Source: Bacteriovoracaceae bacterium (GTDB lineage Bacteria > Bdellovibrionota > Bacteriovoracia > Bacteriovoracales > Bacteriovoracaceae). Taken from it: a DNA stretch of 64,000 nt. Made by a program: the position numbers and the translations under genes. The stretch spans positions 1 to 64,000 of the forward strand of contig JANJTC010000003.1 of assembly GCA_024711325.1 (NCBI GenBank), read 5' to 3'. The notes under the pieces were generated by a model. The model did not search any database and was not told the DNA's origin. It worked only from the letters and a program-made list of their open reading frames with translations. Below are positions 42,808-52,400 of the stretch, in pieces (within the stretch, counting starts at the first letter, position 1; each line of letters opens with the position of its first letter).

Positions 42808-44691
42808 ATGAAAGCAGAGGCAAATTTGGACGAAAGCGGGGCAAATCACCCGAGAAAAATTTTTCGTCGAAATAAATGGAAAACGTTGAATGGTGAGTGG
42901 GACTTCTGCTTTGATAATGAACAAAACTTTTATACACCGAATGACATTAATCGTTGGACGCATAAAATTAATGTTCCCTTCGCGCCAGAAACCAAGGCCA
43001 GTGGCATTGACGATCGCAATTTTCATCGCCGCTGCTGGTATCAAAAGTCTTTTACTATTTCGCTCACTGAAAATAGAACAATCCTGCACTTTGGGGCCGT
43101 GGACTATTTCGCTAATATCTGGATTAATGGTCATTTCCTAGGTTCTCATGAAGGCGGTCATACTCCATTTAGCTTTGATATTACCAACTGCTTAAATAAA
43201 ACCGATGAACAAATTGTCACAGTTTGCGCCGATGATGATCCATTGGATCTGACTAAACCCAGAGGTAAACAGGATTGGCAAAAAGAACCTCATAGTATCT
43301 GGTATCCCCGTACTACTGGTATCTGGCAATCCGTATGGCTGGAAGAAGTACCTGAAACATATATCCAGCGTTGCCGCTGCACGCCCTTGCTCGAACGCTG
43401 GGAAATTGGTTGTGAAGTTTTTATTGCTGGTCCTTGCAAGGAAGGGCTTGAGCTACGGGTGATATTAAGTTCAAAAGATCAGATTCTGGCGCGTGATCGT
43501 TATGAAGTTATTCATAATGAGGTTCACCGCAGGATTGCGATGTCAGATCCAGGAATTGATGATTTCCGAAATGAGCTTCTATGGAGCCCGGAAAAACCAA
43601 CACTCATTAATGTAGAGCTAGAACTTTGGTGCAACAATAAAAGACTCGACCAAGTTCATTCGTATACGGCACTTCGTTCTGTTTCATATAATCGGGATCG
43701 CTTTCTATTAAATGGCAGACCTTATTATATGAGATTAGTTCTTGATCAGGGCTATTGGCCTGATACGTTTATGACTCCACCCAATGAAGAGGCCATTATC
43801 AAAGATATTGAGATGATTAAAGCTGCGGGTTTCAATGGAGTCAGAAAACATCAAAAAGTTGAAGATCCTAATTTCCTCTATTGGGCCGATAAAATGGGCC
43901 TGTTAGTTTGGGGGGAGATGCCAAGTGCTTATCGTTTTACACAAGAGTCAGTTGAGCGCTTAACCCGTGAGTGGCTGGAGGTTCTTAATCGTGATGTTAA
44001 TCATCCTTGTATTGTTGTCTGGGTTCCTTTTAATGAATCATGGGGTGTCCCTGATCTTGCTGAGAAAATTGCACATCAAAGTTGTGTGCAGGCGCTTTAT
44101 CATTTAACTAAAACAATTGATCCGACCAGACCTTGCATAGGAAACGATGGCTGGGAAAGTACTGCTACGGACATTGTCGGGATTCATGATTATGATGATC
44201 AGCCAGAACGACTTCTCAAGAAGTATGCTACCAGTGGCCATACCAGTGTAGCAGAAGTTTTAAATAAATATCGTCCTGGCGGACGGGTGATAACGGTGGA
44301 TGGATACGCTCATCGAGGACAGCCAGTTATGTTAACAGAGTTCGGAGGTATCGCTTTTGTAGAGCCTGACTATGAAATTACTAAATCATGGGGGTACTCA
44401 GCAGCGACTACATCCCAGGAGTTCAGACGCCGTTATGAAGCTTTAATGGATTCAATTCATCGAATCGAGCTCTTTGCCGGATACTGCTATACCCAGTTTA
44501 CGGACACTTTTCAGGAGGCCAATGGATTATTTAAAGCAGATCGAACGCCTAAGTTTTCAATTACTGCCATGGCCAGGGCCACTAGGGGAATCGGCTTAGG
44601 GCGTGGGGAGCTGACTGGTGTGCCTCAACCTCCTCCTATCCCACATGATAACGATGCTTTTGAACTTAATCGGGATCAAAATAACCAGTAA
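42808..44691 (+). CDS. Glycoside hydrolase family 2 enzyme (beta-galactosidase/glucuronidase-like)
   Basis: The 627-residue protein has the GH2 order: N-terminal jelly roll (about 15-190, with LNGEWDFCFD and SIWYPRTTGIWQSVWLE), an Ig-like middle, and a TIM barrel. Acid/base Glu410 lies in VPFNESWG and nucleophile Glu511 in MLTEFGG. There is no signal peptide, so it seems cytoplasmic, like the glycosidase-reductase fusion beyond the divergent region. It may trim or remodel glycans made with the sugar operon. Substrate is unknown. The ribosome site is weak (AAGGGG, 11 bases from the ATG). Confidence 0.88.
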   Translation: MKAEANLDESGANHPRKIFRRNKWKTLNGEWDFCFDNEQNFYTPNDINRWTHKINVPFAPETKASGIDDRNFHRRCWYQKSFTISLTENRTILHFGAVDYFANIWINGHFLGSHEGGHTPFSFDITNCLNKTDEQIVTVCADDDPLDLTKPRGKQDWQKEPHSIWYPRTTGIWQSVWLEEVPETYIQRCRCTPLLERWEIGCEVFIAGPCKEGLELRVILSSKDQILARDRYEVIHNEVHRRIAMSDPGIDDFRNELLWSPEKPTLINVELELWCNNKRLDQVHSYTALRSVSYNRDRFLLNGRPYYMRLVLDQGYWPDTFMTPPNEEAIIKDIEMIKAAGFNGVRKHQKVEDPNFLYWADKMGLLVWGEMPSAYRFTQESVERLTREWLEVLNRDVNHPCIVVWVPFNESWGVPDLAEKIAHQSCVQALYHLTKTIDPTRPCIGNDGWESTATDIVGIHDYDDQPERLLKKYATSGHTSVAEVLNKYRPGGRVITVDGYAHRGQPVMLTEFGGIAFVEPDYEITKSWGYSAATTSQEFRRRYEALMDSIHRIELFAGYCYTQFTDTFQEANGLFKADRTPKFSITAMARATRGIGLGRGELTGVPQPPPIPHDNDAFELNRDQNNQ

Positions 44692-44771
44692 AAATAGTGT
44701 CATTTTTACAGGACCTCATCCGCTCGAATAAATCTGCCATATAATTACCAGATACTTATTCAGGAGTTCCC

Positions 44772-45278
44772 TTGAAAAATCTGATTATCTTTTCGATTTT
44801 AATATTCAGTACTTTTGCCTTAGCCGAAGACCCAGTCATGCAGCATCAGAAAAACTGTGAAACGGCCGAGGCAAGAAGCTTAATGGGGAATCAGGGGTCT
44901 TGCCGGGTTGTGATTTCGCCTAGACCTGTTAATCAACAGGGTTACTGTTCAGGAATCTTTGCTGATAAGTATACATGTGTTGTTAGCTATGATGCTGATG
45001 GTTCGTCGTCTGCAATATTAAATCTTAATTGTGGAACAGCAGTTGAAACTGTATTGAATGAAGACTTAATGACCACTCCTGTTCAATATAATGTTGCCAC
45101 TATCATCTCAAATAACGGCCGCTTTTCTGTCATTGGTGATGCAAATCGCTATACCCTGTTCTCGCACAAAAGTATGGACGTGAGCCTGACTCAGTCAGCA
45201 ACAGGAGAAATTCAGGGAACTGTCACCTTACACTTTGATAGTGGGTCAGAATCGCTTACTCATGTTAGATGTGAATAA
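44772..45278 (+). CDS. Small exported protein of unknown function
   Basis: The TTG start at 44772 follows AGGAG with good spacing and yields a signal peptide (MKNLIIFSILIFSTFALA). The mature ~150-residue part has six cysteines, so disulphides are likely, and a beta-rich C-terminal half. No family is recognised. Its stop directly abuts the stop of the convergent flavin reductase-like gene, with no space for a separate terminator. Confidence 0.75.
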   Translation: MKNLIIFSILIFSTFALAEDPVMQHQKNCETAEARSLMGNQGSCRVVISPRPVNQQGYCSGIFADKYTCVVSYDADGSSSAILNLNCGTAVETVLNEDLMTTPVQYNVATIISNNGRFSVIGDANRYTLFSHKSMDVSLTQSATGEIQGTVTLHFDSGSESLTHVRCE

Positions 45279-45905
45279 TTATTTCTGAATCTGTGCTTTG
45301 GTCAGCCGCTCTACTTCAAAGCGGCTGTCTGTTTTAAACCAGTCATTTCCGGCCCCTCTGCCTACGGCCTTCAGTAACTCGGTTGAAATTTTTCCATCTT
45401 TCATGATTCTCTCATCGACATGAACCAGCTTAACCTCACCTGTAATTAGTGAGCCTGAGCCAGGGGTTTTTCCATATGAGAGCATATCCCGAAATTCACA
45501 TTCAAATTGAACAGGTGATTCTTTTAAACGTTTGGCCTTAATGATCTCAGAATCAACAGGTGTTAATCCAGTGAAGGAAAACTCATCTTCACCATAGGGT
45601 AGTTCAGTGGAAGCTAAATTTACTTTCGTATAGTTATCTTCAGTGCAAAAATTCACCACAAACTCTCTTTCTCGAAGAATGTTTTTAACAGTATCTTTAA
45701 ATTCGCCATTTGAGGTCCTGATCATAGGACAAAAGGCAATGATCATCGGAGATGCCGAGACTGCAGTGAAAAAAGAAAAAGGTGCCAGGTTATTTGTTCC
45801 ATCAATATTTCTGGTCGAAATGACTGCAATTGGCCTGGGAATGATTGAACCAATTAGAAATTTATAATTATCAGCGAAGGCGCCATCGGTTCTAAAAGTT
45901 TTCAT
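45279..45905 (-). CDS. Flavin reductase-like (flavoredoxin/DIM6) protein
   Basis: The 208-residue FMN-binding split-barrel protein begins with FLIGSIIPRPIAVISTRN and NLAPFSFFTAVSASPMIIAF, the flavoredoxin/DIM6-NTAB pattern. It probably supplies or uses reduced FMN. It overlaps the homogentisate dioxygenase gene by 4 bases (ATGA) and so belongs to the tyrosine-breakdown operon. Its role there is unknown; it might be a partner of an unseen oxygenase. Confidence 0.87.
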   Translation of the reverse strand: MKTFRTDGAFADNYKFLIGSIIPRPIAVISTRNIDGTNNLAPFSFFTAVSASPMIIAFCPMIRTSNGEFKDTVKNILREREFVVNFCTEDNYTKVNLASTELPYGEDEFSFTGLTPVDSEIIKAKRLKESPVQFECEFRDMLSYGKTPGSGSLITGEVKLVHVDERIMKDGKISTELLKAVGRGAGNDWFKTDSRFEVERLTKAQIQK

Positions 45906-46999
45906 TTATTCATCCAGCTTTTCCAGTAATCCTTATTCTCATTTTGCTCAAAAGCTGAAGTCATCATCAAGGAATTCCGGGTATCAATCATGACTGCAAA
46001 TTCATCTGTAAACTCATTCTCATTGGCCTTCAAAAATGCTTTGGGATGAGGACCATGATGAATACCTTGAGGATGAAAGGTAATTGCTCCTGCATCAATA
46101 TTATCACGAGAAAAGAAATTTCCCTGATGGTAGAAAAGGACTTCATCATAATCAATGTTAGAATGGAAAAACGGAACTTTAAGTACACCCTCACTGGTGT
46201 GCTCGAGTGGGCGGGCCACAAATGAGCAGATAATAAAGTTATGGGCAACAAACATTGTGTGTCCTGATGGTGGGATATGATAACGGTGAGAATTTATCGG
46301 ACAGTAGTCATAGATAGAAATTTTCCAGGCATAAAGCGAGCCTTTCCATCCGGCAGCATCCAATGGATTAAAAGGATAAACGACTCTGGTAATTTCTCCA
46401 TGATATTTGACGTCAATTGGATAGGCCTTAAGATTATTTTCTGAACCGAGAGCTGCTTCCGGAATAAACTTTGCAGTTTGGTCATAAAGGGCATTCGGTC
46501 CTAAAATTCCTCTGGAAGGTTCTTCAAATTCTGATTTAGACTCTACTTTAAGGATTTTACAAGTCTCAGTAATATAAGTTTTATAAGTGGTTCCTCGAGG
46601 AACAATGATGTAGTCACCTTTTTTGAATGGAATGTGCCCATAGATCGTTTCCATTCGGCCGGAGCCTTCATGTATGAAAAACATTTCGTCAAAATCAGCA
46701 TTACGATAAAAGCTCTCCGGGTTTTTCGTCAAAGTCCCTAAATAAACTTCTAGATCATTGTTATAGAGAATTTTTACAAATTGATTTTGGAATTCTTTTT
46801 CATTGAATAATGGAGGAAGATTGCGGGGCTTCAGATCACCTTCTATATTCGTCCAATCAGTAGGTTTGTTAGTGTGATAAATTTGTGAAACCCGGCCGAA
46901 AAACCCTTTTCGCCCATGCTCTTCTTCAAACATTCCTTCAGGGATTTTTACATGGGCCTGTTTCGTATAGACTCCACTTGCATGAAAATTATCACTCAT
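45902..46999 (-). CDS. hmgA: Homogentisate 1,2-dioxygenase
   Basis: The start at 46999 (MSDNFHASG) leaves a one-base gap after the upstream fumarylacetoacetase-type gene; a frame from 47029 would overlap it. The 365-residue product shows the HmgA pattern: SQIYHTNKPTDW, FIHEGSGRMETIYG, YIIVPRGTTYK, and the His-rich iron site HYHIPPSGH...HPQGIHHGPHP. It opens the aromatic ring of homogentisate to maleylacetoacetate. It is shorter than eukaryotic HGD (about 445), as are other bacterial members of this subgroup. It lies in the middle of the operon. Confidence 0.88.
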   Translation of the reverse strand: MSDNFHASGVYTKQAHVKIPEGMFEEEHGRKGFFGRVSQIYHTNKPTDWTNIEGDLKPRNLPPLFNEKEFQNQFVKILYNNDLEVYLGTLTKNPESFYRNADFDEMFFIHEGSGRMETIYGHIPFKKGDYIIVPRGTTYKTYITETCKILKVESKSEFEEPSRGILGPNALYDQTAKFIPEAALGSENNLKAYPIDVKYHGEITRVVYPFNPLDAAGWKGSLYAWKISIYDYCPINSHRYHIPPSGHTMFVAHNFIICSFVARPLEHTSEGVLKVPFFHSNIDYDEVLFYHQGNFFSRDNIDAGAITFHPQGIHHGPHPKAFLKANENEFTDEFAVMIDTRNSLMMTSAFEQNENKDYWKSWMNK

Positions 47000-47000
47000 A

Positions 47001-47999
47001 TCAGTCTCTTTTGTTTGGTGTTCCAACAATATTTTTTAAAGTCCCAATCTTTTCAATTGAAAGTTCCAGAAGATCTCCCGGCTTGATCCATTTATCTAAT
47101 TCAAGCCCACAACCAGTACCAACTGTACCTGAACCAATAAAATCAGTGGCCCTGATCCATTCTTCCATTCCCATATGTTCAATCATTTCACCCCATGAGT
47201 AATGTGAATCCCCTGAATAACCTCGTGACCATTCTTCACCATTTACTGCTGCAGTCATGAGGAGATTAGGTTCTTCGTAATTAAACTCATCAAAAGTAAC
47301 GATTACAGGTCCCATGACTGAACACCAATCTTTACCTTTAGCGGGTCCCAGGCGAATCGACATCTCTTTGCGTTGTATATCCCGGGCAGAAATATCATTT
47401 AGGATAGTAAAACCGAAGATGTGCTTCTTTATATCTTGGGCCTTCACATTTTTTCCATCACGTCCTATGATGACTCCTAATTCCAGTTCATAATCCAGTT
47501 TCTGAGTATAAAAAGGCCAAGGAATTATATCATCCTGACCAATGAAACCAGTATTACCACCTTTATAATAGGCCGGTATCTCATACCAGGCAGTTGGTAC
47601 ATCTTCCTGCCTTTTTTCAAAACCTTTCTTGACGTGTTTTTCATGAGCATAAAAATCACGGTACATAGCTATTTCATCCAAAGGGGCGTCGAATCTCACG
47701 TCTGGAGCATCCAATAGGTGAAAAGCGAAGTGAGTTAGCCCTTCCTTTGATAACTTTTTGTATAGTTCAAGCGAATCTTGCAACATGGCTATGGCCGCAT
47801 CCTGATGAATGCGAAGGAATTGGGCCAGAGATGTTGGAGCAAAAAGCTGAGCTCGTTTCTCCGGAGCAAAAAATCCCTGACGTTCAAACTCGGCTTGCCA
47901 GAGTAGATTTACATCAATAAGAATTTTTTCATCAAAAAAAAGACCAAGTCTTTTCTGAACGCCAAAAGGAGTTGGTCGTTTAAAGGTGCAGACTCTCAT
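47001..47999 (-). CDS. Fumarylacetoacetate hydrolase family protein
   Basis: The 332-residue product has the FAH core: DYELELGVIIGRDGKNVK, IFGFTILNDISARDIQRKE, and GSGTVGTGCGLELDKWIKPGDLLELSIEKIGTL, with metal-binding acidic residues in ELE and NDISARD. It most likely cleaves fumarylacetoacetate to fumarate and acetoacetate, the last step of tyrosine breakdown. Its stop is 1 base from the hmgA start, and its ATG abuts the aminotransferase stop. No maleylacetoacetate isomerase gene is nearby, so a direct maleylacetoacetate hydrolase role is possible. Confidence 0.88.
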   Translation of the reverse strand: MRVCTFKRPTPFGVQKRLGLFFDEKILIDVNLLWQAEFERQGFFAPEKRAQLFAPTSLAQFLRIHQDAAIAMLQDSLELYKKLSKEGLTHFAFHLLDAPDVRFDAPLDEIAMYRDFYAHEKHVKKGFEKRQEDVPTAWYEIPAYYKGGNTGFIGQDDIIPWPFYTQKLDYELELGVIIGRDGKNVKAQDIKKHIFGFTILNDISARDIQRKEMSIRLGPAKGKDWCSVMGPVIVTFDEFNYEEPNLLMTAAVNGEEWSRGYSGDSHYSWGEMIEHMGMEEWIRATDFIGSGTVGTGCGLELDKWIKPGDLLELSIEKIGTLKNIVGTPNKRD

Positions 48000-49124
48000 T
48001 TAAACCCCTCCAAATTGTTTTTTGTAACGAGGTAGAACATCTTCCATGGCTTCGTAGAAATGCATCATTTCTTCCTTCGTTCCCATGGAAATTCTTATAT
48101 GATCAGGCATAAGATTGGCCCTTAACGGACGAATGATGACTCCATGATTCAGAAGTTCATTATAAAGAAATAAACTTTTTTCCTCTGACCCGGTTTTGAT
48201 AGTCACAAAATTAGTTACTGATGGAATCGGTGTAAAACCATTTTCAGTTAGATATTTGAATAATTCATTGTAACGTTCTTTATTATTTTCCAGAGTCCGA
48301 ACCAAATGAGGATAATCTTTCAGAGCACCGTATGCGCCTTTTTGGGCAATCAAGCTGGGTTCAAATGGAAGTTTCACTTTATGCAAATTACTAATCAGAT
48401 ATTCATGTCCAAAACCATAACCGCATCTGACGCCTGAAATCCCATAAGCTTTGGAAAAAGTTCTAAGAGTGATGACATTGTCATACCTGTAGTTCATAGA
48501 ATCCGGATAATCCCATTGGCCCTGGGCGAATTCAAAATAGGCTTCATCAAGAATCACGATGGTATGGGATGGCACATGTTTCATAAGAAAATCAAATTCT
48601 TCTTTAGTGATATAAGTACCAGTTGGATTGTCGGGATTCGCAATGTAGACAATCTTAGTGTTGTCAGTAATCTTTTTTGCCATGGCCTCAACGTCATATT
48701 TATAATCTGATCGTCTTGGAACCTGAATAAGCTTTGCTCCAACCGATTTTGCCAGGATTAAAAAACCTATAAAAGTATTTTCAGAAGTTACGACTTCTTC
48801 ATTCGGCTGAAGGAATGCGCGGACGATATATCCCATGATTCCTTCTGAGCCATTTCCTAAAATAATGTTCTGAGGTTTTAATTGATAAAGATCGCATAAA
48901 GAATTTTTTAATTGGTGGGCAAACATGTCAGGGTAACGATGGACATCCCAAAGCGCATTAGTCATTTCCCTGATAGCAAAAGGGGAAGGACCCAACGGAT
49001 TTTCATTACTCGCCAATTTTGAAATACGAGTTAAACCTTTTTCCCTGGCAAGTTCCTCAATGGGCTTACCGGCCTGATAAACTTCGAGTTGTTCAATATA
49101 CTCTGGAACGAGCTTCTTTTGCAT
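48000..49124 (-). CDS. HisC-like aminotransferase, probably aromatic
   Basis: The start at 49124 (MQKKLVPEYIEQ) is backed by AAGAAGG; the frame continues upstream to 49214 but the extra residues are hydrophobic and lack a site. The 374-residue PLP enzyme has HisC-type features: LASNENPLGPSP, NPDNPTGTYI, DEAYFEF, and Lys in TFSKAYGISGVRCGYG. HisC-type enzymes often also transaminate tyrosine and phenylalanine. Its place at the head of an operon with fumarylacetoacetase and hmgA argues for a catabolic tyrosine aminotransferase rather than histidine synthesis. No other his gene is in view. Confidence 0.85.
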   Translation of the reverse strand: MQKKLVPEYIEQLEVYQAGKPIEELAREKGLTRISKLASNENPLGPSPFAIREMTNALWDVHRYPDMFAHQLKNSLCDLYQLKPQNIILGNGSEGIMGYIVRAFLQPNEEVVTSENTFIGFLILAKSVGAKLIQVPRRSDYKYDVEAMAKKITDNTKIVYIANPDNPTGTYITKEEFDFLMKHVPSHTIVILDEAYFEFAQGQWDYPDSMNYRYDNVITLRTFSKAYGISGVRCGYGFGHEYLISNLHKVKLPFEPSLIAQKGAYGALKDYPHLVRTLENNKERYNELFKYLTENGFTPIPSVTNFVTIKTGSEEKSLFLYNELLNHGVIIRPLRANLMPDHIRISMGTKEEMMHFYEAMEDVLPRYKKQFGGV

Positions 49125-49245
49125 GGCACCTTCTTTGGTTTGACCCACCAAAAATACCAAAGAGAGAAGTAAAATGGCATTGATAAATAATGGCGCGTCG
49201 CGCGCACTAAACATTTAGCTAAAAAGATTGTAACCTTTTATCCCT

Positions 49246-51846
49246 ATGATACGAATGCGGGCCCAACACTTACTAAAACTCATCTCCGACGCCTATCCTG
49301 GGCTTGTTACCTATATTGATCATGACTACCGATATCAGTTTGCCAATCAACACTACTATGAATGGTTCGGGGTTGATCCTTCTTCAATGTTAGGTAAGAC
49401 CGTTGAAGATGTTATAGGTAGTGATTTTTTTCTGAGTCGAAAAGTCTACATGGATCACGCTTTAAATGGTGAACAGGTCAAATTCAATGCTGTCAGTTAC
49501 CATAAGTCGTTAGGACTTAGAGAAATTGAGCAGATATATGATCCAGACATTGATGAAGATGGAAATGTGGTGGGCTTCATCGCTATGGCATACGATATTA
49601 CGGAGCAAAAAAAGCTCGAAAAAGTTGCCAAAGAAAATGAGGCACGCTTTCGAAGTTTAACCGAGGTCATGCCCCAGTTGGTGTGGATTGCGGATGCTGA
49701 CGGTGGAATGATTTTCTTTAACCATAACTGGCCTAGATTCACTAATACCTCGATGGAAGAAAATTTAGGACATGGCTGGATTAATGTTGTTCATCATGAA
49801 GACCGAGTCTCGATGCTTTTAACCTGGAAAGATGCACTGGTAACAGGTGATATCTTTGAAGCTGAGTATCGCCTACGTATGGCCGATGGTCATTTCCGCT
49901 GGCATATGGCACGGGGTATACCCATTAAAAATGAGCAGGGTCAGACGGAACGATGGGTAGGTACAACCACAGACATTGAAGTTCAAAAAAATGCCAAAGA
50001 CCTGGCAATAACTGAAAGAAAAAGAATCTATTCATTATTTATGCAGTCTCCAGTGGTTATTCTGGTGCTGAGCGGGGCTGACCATCTGGTAGAACTGATT
50101 AATCCTGCCGGCCAAAAATTTGTTGCCGGACAAGATCTTACTGGTCTTAGTTTAAGGGAGTCTTTCCCTGAACTGGAAGAACAAGGGATTATTAGAATTC
50201 TGGATGAAATTTATTACTCAGGTTATGGCAAACAATTTAAGGCCCAATCTATTCGTCTACAGAATGGAGATGGAAGCTACAGGGAACATTTTTTTGATTT
50301 ATTCTATGAACCCATTAAAGATGAAAATAATCTCACCACTGGGATTTTAAACATGGCAGTGGATGTGACCGAGCAAGTGAAAGCTTTGAAGCGTGCTGAA
50401 GAAAGTGAAGAGCTTTTCCGAACTTATGCTGAATCCATGCCTCAAATGGCCTTTATTACTGATGCCAGTGGCCTTCCAACATATTTCAATCAGCGTTGGT
50501 ATGATTATACTGGATTAGATTTTGAAACTTCCAGATTAAATCCCACTCAATACCTTTTAAGTGAAGAATCTGAGGAAGTAATAAAGAAATGGCTACACTC
50601 GATAGAAACATCAGAACCCTATCAAAATGAAACCCGCCTCAAGAGGGCAGATGGAGTTTTTAGATGGCATCTTGGCCGTGCGGTCCCTTTACGGGATTCC
50701 AAGGGTAATATTACCCAATGGGTGGGGACTTATACTGATATCCATGCTCAAAAAGAAATTGAAAGTGAGCAGGCTCGACTCCTACAAGTGCTTGAGAGTT
50801 CTTCTGATTTTATTGGAATGGCCGATTCTAATGGCAAGGGCATTTACGTAAACACTGCCGGAAGAGAAATGTTAGGAATTGATCAATCAGAAAATTCCCA
50901 AATTATTGACCTCTTTTTTCCTGAAGATGTCCCCTATGTAGAAAATGTGATTCTTCCAACCACTCTTAAAGAGGGAAAATGGGTAGGAGATTTTCGTTTC
51001 AAACATTCAAAAACGGGAGAAGAGCGTTGGGTTCATTATAATTCTTTTGTGACCCATGATGAGAAGACAGGAGAGGTAACGGGGTTTGCAACTGTTTCCC
51101 GTGATTTAACCGAAATGAAACAAAAAGAGAGAAAACTTGAGGAGGCATTAATTGCTCGTGACCAATTCTTGTCTATTGCCTCCCATGAATTAAAAACTCC
51201 ACTCACTTCCTTAAAGCTTCAAGCTCAATTAACTTTACGCTCTCTACAACTCAATAAAGAAATACCCGTTGAAAGACAAATGACTATGGCCCAACAAACC
51301 AGTGATATGGTAAGTCGCTTAACCAGACTGATCGATGATATGCTGGATGTTTCCCGAATTCGCACCGGCAAGCTTAAACTTGATAAGAGTGAACAGGAGT
51401 TAGGCGATATTGTTCGAGAAGTTGTTTTGAGAATGAGCCTGTTATTCGAAGCTGCCGGGCTTAATTTGCCTTCAATTGAAGCGACCGAAAAACTACATGG
51501 AGAATGGGACCGATTCCGTTTGGAGCAGGTGATTGGAAATCTTCTCACTAATGCCATTCGTTACGGTCAGGGAAAATCGATTGAAATCAAAATGAGAAAA
51601 AAAGGAAATAAAGGTCTGCTTTCAGTAACCGACCACGGATACGGAATTGCCGAGAAGGATCTGGAACGAATTTTTGGTCGATTTGAGAGAGCAATTAATT
51701 CTTCCGAAGTTAGCGGTCTTGGTTTAGGCCTTTTTATATCCAAGGAAATCGTCGAAACCCAACATGGAAAAATTTGGGTTGAAAGTGAAATCAATATAGG
51801 TTCTACATTTTATGTAGAATTACCACTCATAAAAGGATCAGAATAA
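49246..51846 (+). CDS. Multi-PAS sensor histidine kinase
   Basis: The 866-residue product has no membrane segment and about five PAS domains (starting near residues 8, 135, 265, 390 and 515), several with PAC tails (e.g. WVGTTTDIEVQK, WVGTYTDIHAQK). A HisKA domain with His647 in ASHELKTPL is followed by an HATPase domain with NLLTNAIRYG, DHGYGIAEKDLERIFGRF and GLGLGLFISKEI. No receiver domain or response regulator gene is adjacent, so its partner is unknown. The kinase stop overlaps the ATG of a glutathione peroxidase gene (TAATG), which suggests a redox-related signal. Confidence 0.92.
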   Translation: MIRMRAQHLLKLISDAYPGLVTYIDHDYRYQFANQHYYEWFGVDPSSMLGKTVEDVIGSDFFLSRKVYMDHALNGEQVKFNAVSYHKSLGLREIEQIYDPDIDEDGNVVGFIAMAYDITEQKKLEKVAKENEARFRSLTEVMPQLVWIADADGGMIFFNHNWPRFTNTSMEENLGHGWINVVHHEDRVSMLLTWKDALVTGDIFEAEYRLRMADGHFRWHMARGIPIKNEQGQTERWVGTTTDIEVQKNAKDLAITERKRIYSLFMQSPVVILVLSGADHLVELINPAGQKFVAGQDLTGLSLRESFPELEEQGIIRILDEIYYSGYGKQFKAQSIRLQNGDGSYREHFFDLFYEPIKDENNLTTGILNMAVDVTEQVKALKRAEESEELFRTYAESMPQMAFITDASGLPTYFNQRWYDYTGLDFETSRLNPTQYLLSEESEEVIKKWLHSIETSEPYQNETRLKRADGVFRWHLGRAVPLRDSKGNITQWVGTYTDIHAQKEIESEQARLLQVLESSSDFIGMADSNGKGIYVNTAGREMLGIDQSENSQIIDLFFPEDVPYVENVILPTTLKEGKWVGDFRFKHSKTGEERWVHYNSFVTHDEKTGEVTGFATVSRDLTEMKQKERKLEEALIARDQFLSIASHELKTPLTSLKLQAQLTLRSLQLNKEIPVERQMTMAQQTSDMVSRLTRLIDDMLDVSRIRTGKLKLDKSEQELGDIVREVVLRMSLLFEAAGLNLPSIEATEKLHGEWDRFRLEQVIGNLLTNAIRYGQGKSIEIKMRKKGNKGLLSVTDHGYGIAEKDLERIFGRFERAINSSEVSGLGLGLFISKEIVETQHGKIWVESEINIGSTFYVELPLIKGSE

Positions 51847-52400
51847 TGGAAAAGAATATATACCATTACAACGTTAATAAGATAGACGGCTCAAGTATTA
51901 ATCTATCAGAATTCAAAGGTAAGGTACTCCTCATAGTCAATGTAGCTTCTAAATGCGGACTCACTCCGCAGTACGAAGGTTTAGAAAAGTTAAATCGTCA
52001 ATACCAGGAGAAAGGCTTGGCCGTGTTGGGTTTCCCGGCGAATGAATTTCTTGCTCAGGAGCCAGGGACTAATGCTGAAATTCAGGAATTTTGTAAAATG
52101 AATTTTGGAGTTGAGTTTCCAATGTTTGAAAAGATAGTTGTTAAAGGAGAGGGTCAGCATCCACTTTATAAGTATCTGACAGAAACCAAGCCTGAAGCCA
52201 CTTTGAAAGAAGATGGCAAATTACTTGAACGATTACTGGAAAAGGGCCTATTAACTGGTCAATCAAATGATATCAAATGGAACTTTGAAAAGTTCCTGAT
52301 CAATAAAAGAGGGGAGGTCGTTGAAAGATTTTCCCCAGATATAGATCCAATGGATTCTGTAATCACTAATGCCGTGGAAAGAGAACTTGCGATCAATTAA
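51846..52400 (+). CDS. Glutathione peroxidase family, BtuE-like
   Basis: The 184-residue thiol peroxidase has peroxidatic Cys37 in VASKCGLT, WNFEKFLI with the tetrad Trp, and a candidate resolving Cys in IQEFCKMNFG. At the place of the tetrad Gln (NQF in BtuE and mammalian GPx) it reads FPANEF, i.e. Glu. No signal peptide is present, so it is cytoplasmic. It probably uses thioredoxin rather than glutathione. Its start overlaps the kinase stop, so expression is coupled. Confidence 0.9.
   Translation: MEKNIYHYNVNKIDGSSINLSEFKGKVLLIVNVASKCGLTPQYEGLEKLNRQYQEKGLAVLGFPANEFLAQEPGTNAEIQEFCKMNFGVEFPMFEKIVVKGEGQHPLYKYLTETKPEATLKEDGKLLERLLEKGLLTGQSNDIKWNFEKFLINKRGEVVERFSPDIDPMDSVITNAVERELAIN

Noticed and set aside
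42736..43134. Minus-strand frame of about 130 codons over the start of the GH2 gene.
   Set aside because: It conflicts with a well-supported GH2 N-terminus and has no start signal.
48000..49124. Histidine biosynthesis gene hisC.
   Set aside because: No other his gene is present and the gene is the first of a tyrosine-degradation operon; an aromatic aminotransferase is more likely.
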